Source of the DNA: an uncultured Roseicyclus sp.
GTDB taxonomy: Bacteria; Pseudomonadota; Alphaproteobacteria; Rhodobacterales; Rhodobacteraceae
Assembly (NCBI GenBank): GCA_937139335.1
Contig: CAKZPN010000046.1
Coordinates: 124,001-188,000 of the forward strand
DNA length: 64,000 nucleotides
Direction of reading: 5' to 3'
Below, piece after piece: positions 19,918-27,405 of this stretch. The translations under genes were made by a program, and so were the position numbers. Each line of letters opens with the position of its first letter. The stretch's first letter is position 1. The notes beneath the pieces are model-generated. The model was not told the DNA's origin. It did no database searches and was given only the letters and a program-made list of their open reading frames with translations.

Positions 19918-20979
19918 TCAGGTCGTGCAGGCTCTCTCGAAATCCTCCACGCAGCGGTCATATGCAGCCGGATCGACGTCGCTTTCGGACAAGCGCGTGC
20001 CGAGCACTGACGCCGCCTGCACGATCCCCGCCTTAGACAGCAAGAATGGTCCATCTCGGAGAGGACCACCAGGCGCGAGCACCAGCTCAACTTCCACCTC
20101 GTTCAGATGGTTACGCTTCAGGCTCTCGATCAGTCGGAAATTGGTGTGAAGCGGCTCGCTGAGGAGGAACGAGATACGCTTGCTGGCTCGGCTGAATACC
20201 AGCATGTGCAGGGCACTGCCGGCAAAGCCCAACACGCGGTGACGGGTCAGGGCCGTTTCGATCTGCTGGCCAACCGTCTGGCTTTCGGGATGCACGACGT
20301 CACAGCCTTGATCGCGAAGCAGATCCTCCACAAGGGTCTCGCCGAAGAAATAACGACGACCAGGAGGCAAATGCGCCCTCGAATAGAAGACGGGAACCTT
20401 GTTCTCGTTCTGCGTGAGACCGGCCTTGCGGGCAATGCGGTCCCCGATTTCCTCATACGCAGTAATGAACCGTAGATCGATGCCTGCACGTATCCTGAAT
20501 GCAGGTGGATGAACGACTAGGCGCTCCACGATCGTAGGCTTGTCGACGACGGTAATCCGCTCTTTCGGCAGATCCATTTCTGCGACGAACCTCCAAAAGA
20601 GTTCGTCGTGGGTATGGTTCAACGACGTGAACAGGATGTCCCCGGAAACGTCGGAGAACAGGGAAAGACGCGCGAAGGTTTCGAGGAGCAGATGACCGAA
20701 ATGTCCGAAGACGCATCCGCCATAATGAAACGTCCCCTCCTTGAAATCCGAAATGGCGGCAAGTGTCGTTCTGTCGGCCTGCCCGTGCACCGGTTTGCCG
20801 CCCTGCGTCAGGTTCGCGTCTAGCACGGGCGAGCCATCGCTTCGGTAGACTCCGTGCGGCGCAAATCCAGCCGCGATGCCAGTTACAAGTCGTGCGTGAT
20901 CGACGATCTGAGGGTCGGAGATGAATGTCATGAGTCGCGCAAGCGGCTTTGTGTCATTTCCCAGCCCCGGCCCCACCAC
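19918..20979 (-). CDS. GT61-type glycosyltransferase-like protein
   Basis: A 353-residue protein (or 337 if starting at the internal ATG, base 20931). The pattern GGCVFGHFGHLLLETFARL resembles the glycosyltransferase family 61/DUF563 motif, and the C-terminal half contains VLGFAGSALHMLVFS, corresponding to their nucleotide-sugar region. Family members add sugars to capsule or lipopolysaccharide. The longer reading begins at GTG, four bases after the potA stop, next to GAGGGG. Base composition is visibly less GC-rich than its neighbours, with codons such as GAA, AAT and TTC used freely, suggesting acquisition by transfer. Function is a family inference. Confidence 0.65.
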   Translation of the reverse strand: MVGPGLGNDTKPLARLMTFISDPQIVDHARLVTGIAAGFAPHGVYRSDGSPVLDANLTQGGKPVHGQADRTTLAAISDFKEGTFHYGGCVFGHFGHLLLETFARLSLFSDVSGDILFTSLNHTHDELFWRFVAEMDLPKERITVVDKPTIVERLVVHPPAFRIRAGIDLRFITAYEEIGDRIARKAGLTQNENKVPVFYSRAHLPPGRRYFFGETLVEDLLRDQGCDVVHPESQTVGQQIETALTRHRVLGFAGSALHMLVFSRASKRISFLLSEPLHTNFRLIESLKRNHLNEVEVELVLAPGGPLRDGPFLLSKAGIVQAASVLGTRLSESDVDPAAYDRCVEDFERACTT

Positions 20980-20982
20980 CCC

Positions 20983-22104
20983 TCAACAAAACAGCACCAT
21001 CGCCCGCGGGTCCCAGGCGAGTCTGGCGCGGGCGCCGAAGTCGAGCACGCGGCGGCCGGGCATGTTGCGCATCGAGACGCGGACCGGGGCGGGGGCGCCG
21101 TCGAGCAGGATGTCGTAATAGGTCATGTCGCCGTAATAGACGACCTCGCGCACGGTGCCCGAGGCTTCGCGGCCGCCCTCGGCGCTCTGGCCCTCGTAGA
21201 GCAGCGTCAGGCTTTCGGGGCGCACGCCGACCTCGGCCGCGCCGGCGCGGGCGCCGCTGGGGCATTGCGCCAGTTCCAGCTCGGCCCGGCCGAGGCCCTT
21301 CACGTCCAGATCAACCCTGCCCGCGACCTCGCCCGAGACCTGCGCGGGCAGGAAGTTCATCATGCCGATGAATTCCGCCACGCGGCGCGACTTGGGGCGG
21401 CGGTAGAGCGTCTCGGGGTCGTCGAGCTGCGCGATCTCGCCCTCGAACATCACCGCGATGCGGTCGGACATGACCAGCGCCTCTTCCTGGTCGTGGGTGA
21501 CAAGGATGAAGGTGATGCCGACCTCGCGCTGCAACCGGATCAGTTCGACCTGCATGACCTCGCGCATCTTCTTGTCGAGCGCGGACAGCGGCTCGTCGAG
21601 CAGCAGCACCTTGGGCTTCATGATCAGCGCGCGCGCCAGCGCCACCCGCTGCCGCTGCCCGCCCGACAGCGCATGTGCCGCCCGTGCGCCGAACTGACCC
21701 AGCCCGACCATCTCCAGCGCCTCGCCCACGGCCTTGCGCTTCTCCGCCGCGTTTTTGCCGGACCGGCGCAACCCGAAGCCGACGTTCTCGGCCACGCTCA
21801 TGTGCGGAAAGATCGCGTAGGACTGGAACACCATGTTGGTCGGACGCCGGTTCGGCGGCACGCCCTCCATGTCGCGACCGTCGAGCAGGATGTGGCCCTC
21901 GGAGATATCCTCGAACCCGGCGATGGCGCGCAGCAGCGTGGTCTTGCCGCAGCCCGAGGGGCCGAGCAGCGAGAAAAACTCGCCCTGCCCGATCTCAGCC
22001 GAGATCCCGCGCAGCGCGTGGTAGTCGCCGTAGTATTTCTGAACGCCCGAGAGCGTGACGATGGGGGTCTTCTGGCTCTGGTTCTGGCTTTGGTTCTGGC
22101 TCAC
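20983..22104 (-). CDS. potA: ABC transporter ATPase, PotA-like
   Basis: The 373-residue ATPase has Walker A GPSGCGKTT, Q-loop MVFQSYAIFPHMSV, signature LSGGQRQRVALARAL, Walker B VLLLDEPLSALD and H-loop LVTHDQEEAL, followed by a C-terminal TOBE-like regulatory domain (about 270-373). It energises import of polyamine-like substrates with the two permeases upstream. The start is GTG: GGAGG lies six bases before it, and it overlaps the permease stop as GTGA. The first residues are a serine-glutamine-asparagine repeat (VSQNQSQNQSQK) encoded by near-identical DNA repeats, an unusual leader before the conserved IVTLSGVQKYYG. Confidence 0.9.
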   Translation of the reverse strand: MSQNQSQNQSQKTPIVTLSGVQKYYGDYHALRGISAEIGQGEFFSLLGPSGCGKTTLLRAIAGFEDISEGHILLDGRDMEGVPPNRRPTNMVFQSYAIFPHMSVAENVGFGLRRSGKNAAEKRKAVGEALEMVGLGQFGARAAHALSGGQRQRVALARALIMKPKVLLLDEPLSALDKKMREVMQVELIRLQREVGITFILVTHDQEEALVMSDRIAVMFEGEIAQLDDPETLYRRPKSRRVAEFIGMMNFLPAQVSGEVAGRVDLDVKGLGRAELELAQCPSGARAGAAEVGVRPESLTLLYEGQSAEGGREASGTVREVVYYGDMTYYDILLDGAPAPVRVSMRNMPGRRVLDFGARARLAWDPRAMVLFC

Positions 22105-22907
22105 AGGAAGCCTCCGGTGTCTTTGAGGCCCGCGCGTTTCAACCCGCGACGGCGGAAGGTTTCGGCCACCACAAGCAGCAGCACCGACAGGACGACGAGG
22201 ATCGTGCCGAGCGCCATCACCACAGGCAACCGCGCCGGAAAGCGCAACTGCCCCCAGAGGTAGACCGGCAGCGTCGGCTCGTTGCCCGAGAGGAAGAAGG
22301 CGATGATGAACTCGTCGAGCGAAATGGTGAAGCAGATCAGCAGCGAGGCGATGATGCCGGGGCTGACCAGCGGCAGGGTGATGAGCCGGAAGGTCGACCA
22401 CGGCGTCTCGCCCAGGTCGACGGCGGCTTCCTCGAGGCTGCGGTCCATGTTGGCGAAGCTGCCCTGCAGGATCGCGATGGCGAAGGGCGTGCAGATCAGC
22501 GTGTGGCCCGCGATGATCGACCATGTCCCGCTGTCGAGCCCCAGTTGCATCAGCACGATCAGGAGCGAGATCGCGACGATGACCTCGGGCAGGACCAGGG
22601 GCAGCATGATGAAGCCGACGATGCCGGCCTTGCCGGGAAAGCTGTAGCGCGTGGCGGCACGGGCGGCGAAGAGACCGAGGATCGTGGCGAGAATCGCGGT
22701 GGAGACGGCGATGATGAGCGAGTTTCCCGTCGCCTGGTGCAGCGCGGGCGTGTTCAGCAGCGCCGCGAACCATTGCGTCGTGAAGCCTTGCAGCGGAAAG
22801 GCGATAACCGTGCCGTCGTTGAAGGCGAAGAGCGGCAAGAGCACGATCGGCGCATAGAGCACCAGCAGGTAGAGCGTCGCGAAGACGGCAAGCAGATTCA
22901 GCTTCAT
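22101..22907 (-). CDS. potC: ABC transporter permease, PotC-like
   Basis: The 268-residue inner-membrane permease has six predicted segments and the coupling (EAA) loop MDRSLEEAAVDLGETPWSTFRLITLPLVSPG. It belongs to the spermidine/putrescine class II permeases (PotC/PotI). ATGA overlaps join it to the PotB-like gene upstream, and a GTGA overlap joins it to potA downstream. Substrate assignment is by family. Confidence 0.9.
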   Translation of the reverse strand: MKLNLLAVFATLYLLVLYAPIVLLPLFAFNDGTVIAFPLQGFTTQWFAALLNTPALHQATGNSLIIAVSTAILATILGLFAARAATRYSFPGKAGIVGFIMLPLVLPEVIVAISLLIVLMQLGLDSGTWSIIAGHTLICTPFAIAILQGSFANMDRSLEEAAVDLGETPWSTFRLITLPLVSPGIIASLLICFTISLDEFIIAFFLSGNEPTLPVYLWGQLRFPARLPVVMALGTILVVLSVLLLVVAETFRRRGLKRAGLKDTGGFL

Positions 22908-23959
22908 ATCCCCCACCTCCCCTTCGGCACGCGCCACAGGATCAACGCCGAGCCGAGGGTGGCGGCGAGCAACAGCGCGATGACCGACGGCCCCGCGCCG
23001 ATCCACGCCGGCCCCTGGAAGAACACCAGCCGGATCACGAGGATTTCGACCACGGCTGCCGCCAGTGCCAGCGCCGCCCCGGCCGGACCGCCCCCGGCGC
23101 GGTCGAGCAGCCAGAGCCAGAGCCGCGCGCGGGTGATCCCCCAGAGCAGCACCATCGCCACGATCAGCATCGCCATCACCGCCAGCGTGGCGCCCATCGG
23201 CCGGTCGTTCAGGTCGAAGATCTGTGCGTAGATCATGTTGGCGATCATCGTGCCGCCCGACCCGCCGACCAGCCGCGGGGTGACGTAGTCGCCCACCGTG
23301 GGGATGAACACGATCAGCACCGCAGCCAGAACGCCCGGCATCGCCAGCGGCAGGGTCACGCGCAGGAAGGACATCGCGCGGCTTTCGCCCAGGTCGCGCG
23401 CGGCCTCGAGCAGGCTGCGGTCGATCTTCTCGAGGCTCACGAAGATCGGCAGGATCGCGAAGGGCGCAAAGGCATGGGCCAGCGTGATGACCACGGCATT
23501 GGCGTTGTAGAGGATCCAGCTCAGCGGCTCGTCGATGATGCCGAGCCCCAGCAGCGTGCCGTTCACCGGCCCGTCATAGGCCAGGATCACGCGCCAGAGG
23601 AACACCCGGATCAGGTAGCTGGTCCAGAAGGGAATCGTGATCAGGAACAGCCACAGCGACTTGCGGTCGGGGCGCACGTGGAACGAGATGAAATAGGCGA
23701 CCGGAAAGGCCAGAAGGACCGTCACCAGCGTCACCGTTCCCGAAATGCGCAGGCTTCGCAGCATCAGCGCGCGGTAGAGCGGGTCGCCAAGCGCCTCGCG
23801 GTAGTTGGAAAGCGTCGCGACCCGTTCGATGGTGAGGAAATTCTGGGTCCAGAAACTCAAAAGCACGATCATCGCCAGCGGGGCCGCCAGCAGCAGCAAC
23901 GCGTAGATAAGCGTCGGGCTGACCAGCGTCAGGCCCTTGCCGGCCTCGCTGCGCATCAT
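22904..23959 (-). CDS. potB: ABC transporter permease, PotB-like, with C-terminal extension
   Basis: A permease of about 351 residues starting MMRSEAGKGLTLVSPTLIYALL. The EAA loop IDRSLLEAARDLGESRAMSFLRVTLPLAMPG and the DYVTPRLVGG segment mark a PotB/PotH subunit. Normal family members are about 280-310 residues. After the expected last segment (ATLAVMAMLIVAMVLLWG), this one continues for about 80 residues with a glycine/alanine stretch and two further hydrophobic segments (AALALAAAVVEILVIRLVFF and VIALLLAATLGSALILW). No clear ribosome site precedes the chosen ATG. It is the first gene of the potBCA unit, and no binding protein is encoded in the operon. Confidence 0.83.
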   Translation of the reverse strand: MMRSEAGKGLTLVSPTLIYALLLLAAPLAMIVLLSFWTQNFLTIERVATLSNYREALGDPLYRALMLRSLRISGTVTLVTVLLAFPVAYFISFHVRPDRKSLWLFLITIPFWTSYLIRVFLWRVILAYDGPVNGTLLGLGIIDEPLSWILYNANAVVITLAHAFAPFAILPIFVSLEKIDRSLLEAARDLGESRAMSFLRVTLPLAMPGVLAAVLIVFIPTVGDYVTPRLVGGSGGTMIANMIYAQIFDLNDRPMGATLAVMAMLIVAMVLLWGITRARLWLWLLDRAGGGPAGAALALAAAVVEILVIRLVFFQGPAWIGAGPSVIALLLAATLGSALILWRVPKGRWGI

Positions 23960-24142
23960 CTTGTGAAAGCTAGCGTTCACCCAAACCGTGCCCCTGCCGC
24001 AGTGTCCCGGACCCAAGTTGCGGATTTCCCGTGCGCCCGCAAGGGATTTGCTGCCGCGCGGGGCGCGCGTCCGGCGGGACGCCCGAAATCCCGGCAGCCG
24101 ACCCGGCGGCACACCCGAAGGCACCGCCGGGGCGGGGTCAGT

Positions 24143-24739
24143 TCAGTTGCCTTCGGCTTCGGGGGGCGGTGCGACCGGGTCATCCTCGCGGACGCGGACG
24201 GCAACCATGCGGTCGGGCTGGCCGATCACGGCGCCGTTCTGGCCCCGCCCGCGCTTGATCGCGTCGACCACGTCCATCCCTTCGACCACCTGGCCGACGA
24301 CGGTGTAGCCGCCATCGAGATGCGTCTGGGGCTCGAACATGATGAAGAACTGCGAATTGGCGCTGTTGGGGTCCTGCGACCGCGCCATGCCCAGCACGCC
24401 GCGTTCGAAGGACAGGTCCGAGAACTCGGCCGGCAGATCCTCGTAGCTCGACCCGCCGCGGCCGGCATAGCGCATGTCCTGCCCCATGCGTCCGAACTCC
24501 ACGTCGCCGGTCTGCGCCATGAACCCGTCGATCACGCGGTGAAAGACGACGTCATCGTAGGCGCCTTCGTTCGCCAGCGTCACGATCCGCTCCACATGCA
24601 GCGGTGCGACCTCCTCGAACAGGTCGATGACGATGGTGCCCTCGGCCTCTCCCGCGACGTCGATCTCCAGCCCCGTGGCCAGCGCCGGGGCGACGGGCGC
24701 CGCGGCGAGCAGCAGGGCGAGTGTCAGGCCCTTACGCAT
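24143..24739 (-). CDS. Exported peptidyl-prolyl cis-trans isomerase (cyclophilin)
   Basis: The 198-residue cyclophilin-type PPIase starts with a signal peptide (MRKGLTLALLLAAAPVAPALA), so it should act in the periplasm on folding outer-membrane or secreted proteins. The catalytic core is FHRVIDGFMAQTGDVEFG and SANSQFFIMFEPQTHLDGGYTVVGQVVEGMDVVDAI. It overlaps the end of the cytoplasmic cyclophilin gene by eight bases, as an apparent tandem duplication with one copy exported. Confidence 0.92.
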   Translation of the reverse strand: MRKGLTLALLLAAAPVAPALATGLEIDVAGEAEGTIVIDLFEEVAPLHVERIVTLANEGAYDDVVFHRVIDGFMAQTGDVEFGRMGQDMRYAGRGGSSYEDLPAEFSDLSFERGVLGMARSQDPNSANSQFFIMFEPQTHLDGGYTVVGQVVEGMDVVDAIKRGRGQNGAVIGQPDRMVAVRVREDDPVAPPPEAEGN

Positions 24740-25232
24740 CCGAGGCGACCTTGACCGAGATCATCTTGTCGGGCGTCGCCGGCGGCTCGCCGCGGGTGAT
24801 GGCATCGACATGCTCCATGCCGGAAATCACCCGGCCGTAGACCGTGTATTGCCCGTTCAGGAAATGGTTGTCGGAGAAGTTGATGAAGAACTGGCTGTTG
24901 GCCGAATTCGGGCTCGACGAGCGTGCCGCCCCCAGCGTGCCCCGATCATGCGGCAGCTTGGAAAACTCTGCCGGAAGATCGGACTTGTCCGATCCGCCGG
25001 TGCCGGCGCGGCGTAGGTTGCCGCCGTCCTTGCCATGCTCCACGTCGCCGGTCTGCGCCATGAAACCCTCGATCACGCGGTGGAAGATCACGCCGTCATA
25101 GGCGCCGGCGCGGGCCAGCTCCTTCATCCGCTCGCTGTGCTTGGGTGCCACGTCGGGCAGCAGCTCGATGGTCACGGTGCCGGATTTCAGCTCCATCACG
25201 ATGGTGTTCTCGGGGTCCTTGATCTCAGCCAT
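24732..25232 (-). CDS. ppiB: Cytoplasmic peptidyl-prolyl cis-trans isomerase (cyclophilin)
   Basis: The 166-residue cyclophilin has no signal peptide and starts MAEIKDPENTIVMELKSGTV. The catalytic site is FHRVIEGFMAQTGDVEHG, with SPNSANSQFFINFSDNHFLNGQYTVYGRV supplying the peptide-binding residues. The ATG is preceded by AGGAGG. The gene sits between coaD (34 bases upstream) and the exported cyclophilin; the three probably form one transcript. Confidence 0.93.
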   Translation of the reverse strand: MAEIKDPENTIVMELKSGTVTIELLPDVAPKHSERMKELARAGAYDGVIFHRVIEGFMAQTGDVEHGKDGGNLRRAGTGGSDKSDLPAEFSKLPHDRGTLGAARSSSPNSANSQFFINFSDNHFLNGQYTVYGRVISGMEHVDAITRGEPPATPDKMISVKVASDA

Positions 25233-25266
25233 GGGCCAAGCCTCCTTGGTCGTTTTCGGGAATGGG

Positions 25267-25758
25267 TCAGGGGTATTTCGTGTCGAGCGCGGCCTTGACC
25301 GCGGGCGTGACGAAGGGGGTGACATCGCCGCCCAGCCGGGCGATTTCCTTCACCAGCTTCGAGGCGATCGCCTGCCGGTCGGCCTCGGCCATCAGGAAGA
25401 CGGTGTCGATGTCGGCGTCGAGCTTCCGGTTCATGCCGACCATCTGGTATTCGTATTCGAAATCCGCAACCGCGCGCAGGCCGCGGATGATGATCGAGGC
25501 GCCGACATCGCGGGCGCAGTCGATCAGCAGGTTCTCGAACGGATGCGCCACGATCTCGCAGCCGGTCCTGGCGGCCAGCTTGGCGCATTCCTCCTCGACC
25601 ATCGCCACCCGCTCTTCCAGCGTGAACAGCGGGCCCTTGTCGCGGTTGATGGCGACGCCGATCACCAGACGGTCGACCAGCGTGCAGGCCCGCTTGATGA
25701 TGTCGATATGTCCCAAGGTGATCGGGTCGAATGTGCCCGGATATAGCCCTGTCCGCAT
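25267..25758 (-). CDS. coaD: Phosphopantetheine adenylyltransferase
   Basis: CoaD joins 4'-phosphopantetheine and ATP to give dephospho-CoA, the penultimate step of CoA synthesis. The 163-residue protein has the nucleotidyltransferase motif GTFDPITLGHIDII at its N terminus, GVAINRDKGPLFTLEERV, IIRGLRAVADFEYEYQM and the second signature SKLVKEIARLGGDV. The start MRTGLYPG is standard for the family; longer in-frame readings have no conserved sequence. Confidence 0.97.
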   Translation of the reverse strand: MRTGLYPGTFDPITLGHIDIIKRACTLVDRLVIGVAINRDKGPLFTLEERVAMVEEECAKLAARTGCEIVAHPFENLLIDCARDVGASIIIRGLRAVADFEYEYQMVGMNRKLDADIDTVFLMAEADRQAIASKLVKEIARLGGDVTPFVTPAVKAALDTKYP

Positions 25759-25874
25759 CGTCTGCCCCCGCCGATGGTCCGTGTTCTTGCGCGCGAGACC
25801 CAACCACCGGGTCGCGGGCAATGCAACCCCCCCGGCGATGCCGTGGCGCGCGGATGGCGCGGGGTTGGCGCGGG

Positions 25875-26309
25875 TCAGAAGCCCTTGATCATCCCTTCGA
25901 GCGCCATCTTCTCCATCGACAGTTCCGACAGCTGCGCCTTGACCACATCGCCGATGGAGATGAGGCCGATCATCTCCTCGCCTTCCATCACCGGCAGGTG
26001 GCGGAATCGCCCCTCGGTCATCTGCGCCAGCACTGCGTCGGAGGTGTCGTCGCCCCGGCAGGTGACGATGGCTGCGGTCATCACCCCGTCGACCGGCCCG
26101 TCGAGACAGGCGGCACCCTCGGTCGCCAGCACCCGCACGATGTCGCGCTCCGACAAGATGCCGGCGACGCGCTTGCCGTCGGGCGACACCACCACTGCCC
26201 CGATCTTGCGCTCGGCCAGCAGGTTGGCCGCGTCGGCGAGCCTGGTTCCGGGACGGATCGTCACCACCCCGGTCGATGATTTTGTCCTGAGGATCTGCTG
26301 CACGAGCAT
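25875..26309 (-). CDS. CBS-domain protein
   Basis: The 144-residue protein consists of a tandem pair of CBS domains (about 7-65 and 75-135), recognisable by VVVSPDGKRVAGILSERDIVRVLA and LPVMEGEEMIGLISIGDVVKAQL. Stand-alone CBS pairs bind adenine nucleotides and act as energy or ligand sensors; the partner is unknown. It is common in Rhodobacteraceae as a single gene. There are 93 bases between its start and the end of the LysR gene on the same strand. Confidence 0.9.
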   Translation of the reverse strand: MLVQQILRTKSSTGVVTIRPGTRLADAANLLAERKIGAVVVSPDGKRVAGILSERDIVRVLATEGAACLDGPVDGVMTAAIVTCRGDDTSDAVLAQMTEGRFRHLPVMEGEEMIGLISIGDVVKAQLSELSMEKMALEGMIKGF

Positions 26310-26402
26310 GGTCTGCCTCCTGATTGCCTCTCGCTCCCGTGATCAGGGTCCACCCGCCGGGGTTGATCTGTCAAGGAAAACAGGCGGTTTCTGCGCCCGT
26401 GT

Positions 26403-27296
26403 TCAGGCGACAAGATCCTCCAGCCTGGCGATCTCGGCCCGCATTCCGTCGCGCAGCAGCGTCGTCAGCCGCTCCAGTCGCGCATCCCGCGGCCCGGCAT
26501 GGGTGACCAGCCAGAAGGTCCGCGTCAGCCGCACCTCGTCTTGCAGCACGCGCACCAGTTCGGGCGCGGCGGGCAGCGCGAAATCATGCACGATGGCGAG
26601 CCCCGCGCCGCTGCGCGCAAAGTTCAACTGCACCGAGACCGCGTTCGAGGCGAGCGGCACGCGGGTGATCCCGAAGCGCGCGAGATAGTCCAGTTCCGCG
26701 TCGAAGATCATGTCGGGAATGTAGCCGATCATCCGCGCGCCCTGCAGCGCCTCGGCGGACGCGGGCGCGCCATGCTCCGCCAGCCAGCCGCGTGAGGCGG
26801 CCAGCGACAGGCGATAATCCGACAGCTTCTCGGCGCGCAGGCGCTGCGTCTCGGGGGCGGAAACGGTGATCGCCAGATCGGCCTCGCGCCGCGACAGATT
26901 GACCACCCGCGGCAGCGCAAGGATCTGCAGGTCGAGATCGGGATGCGCCGCGCCGATCCGCGCGCAGACCTGCGGCAAAAGGTAGTTGGCGCAACCGTCC
27001 GGCGCACCGATGCGGATCGTGCCACCGAGCCGCCCTGCCCCGCCCGCGCCGGTCTCGCCCAGCCCCTCGACCAGCGCCATCTCTGCCGCTTCGGCCCGCG
27101 GCACTAGGCGTTGGCCGGCCTCCGTCAGCGTGTAGCCCTGCGGCGATTTCGCGAACAGAACCGCGCCAAGGCTGCGTTCCAGCCGCGCGATCCGCCGCCC
27201 TGCCGTGGCCGGGTCGAGCCTGAGCCCGCGCGCAGCGCCCGACAGCCCCTCGGCGCGGGCCACCGCCAGAAACACCCGCAGATCATCCCAGTTCAT
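26403..27296 (-). CDS. LysR-family transcriptional regulator
   Basis: The 297-residue regulator has an N-terminal winged helix-turn-helix (MNWDDLRVFLAVARAEGLSG ... LDPATAGRRIARLERSLGAVLF) and a C-terminal effector-binding domain (about 90-290, e.g. IRIGAPDGCANYLLPQVCARI). It is transcribed away from mmsA across a 109-base intergenic region containing an inverted repeat, which makes mmsA its likely target; LysR regulators usually control the divergent neighbour. The effector is unknown. Confidence 0.9.
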   Translation of the reverse strand: MNWDDLRVFLAVARAEGLSGAARGLRLDPATAGRRIARLERSLGAVLFAKSPQGYTLTEAGQRLVPRAEAAEMALVEGLGETGAGGAGRLGGTIRIGAPDGCANYLLPQVCARIGAAHPDLDLQILALPRVVNLSRREADLAITVSAPETQRLRAEKLSDYRLSLAASRGWLAEHGAPASAEALQGARMIGYIPDMIFDAELDYLARFGITRVPLASNAVSVQLNFARSGAGLAIVHDFALPAAPELVRVLQDEVRLTRTFWLVTHAGPRDARLERLTTLLRDGMRAEIARLEDLVA

Positions 27297-27302
27297 GCCC
27301 AC

Positions 27303-27364
27303 CCCTTGCAGAAACGCAAAACGACTTTGGCAACCTGCCGCTTTTCCCGGCATTCCTGCAAGGG
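27303..27364. repeat. Widely spaced inverted repeat between lysR and mmsA
   Basis: CCCTTGCAG (27303-27311) and CTGCAAGGG (27356-27364) are perfect 9-base inverted copies 44 bases apart, framing most of the divergent promoter region. They could be the two half-sites of an extended LysR operator or a looping pair; no classic T-N11-A box stands out more. Confidence 0.4.
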
Positions 27365-27405
27365 TAGACTGTGCACGAGAGACATGACCCCCAAGGGAGG
27401 ACGAG

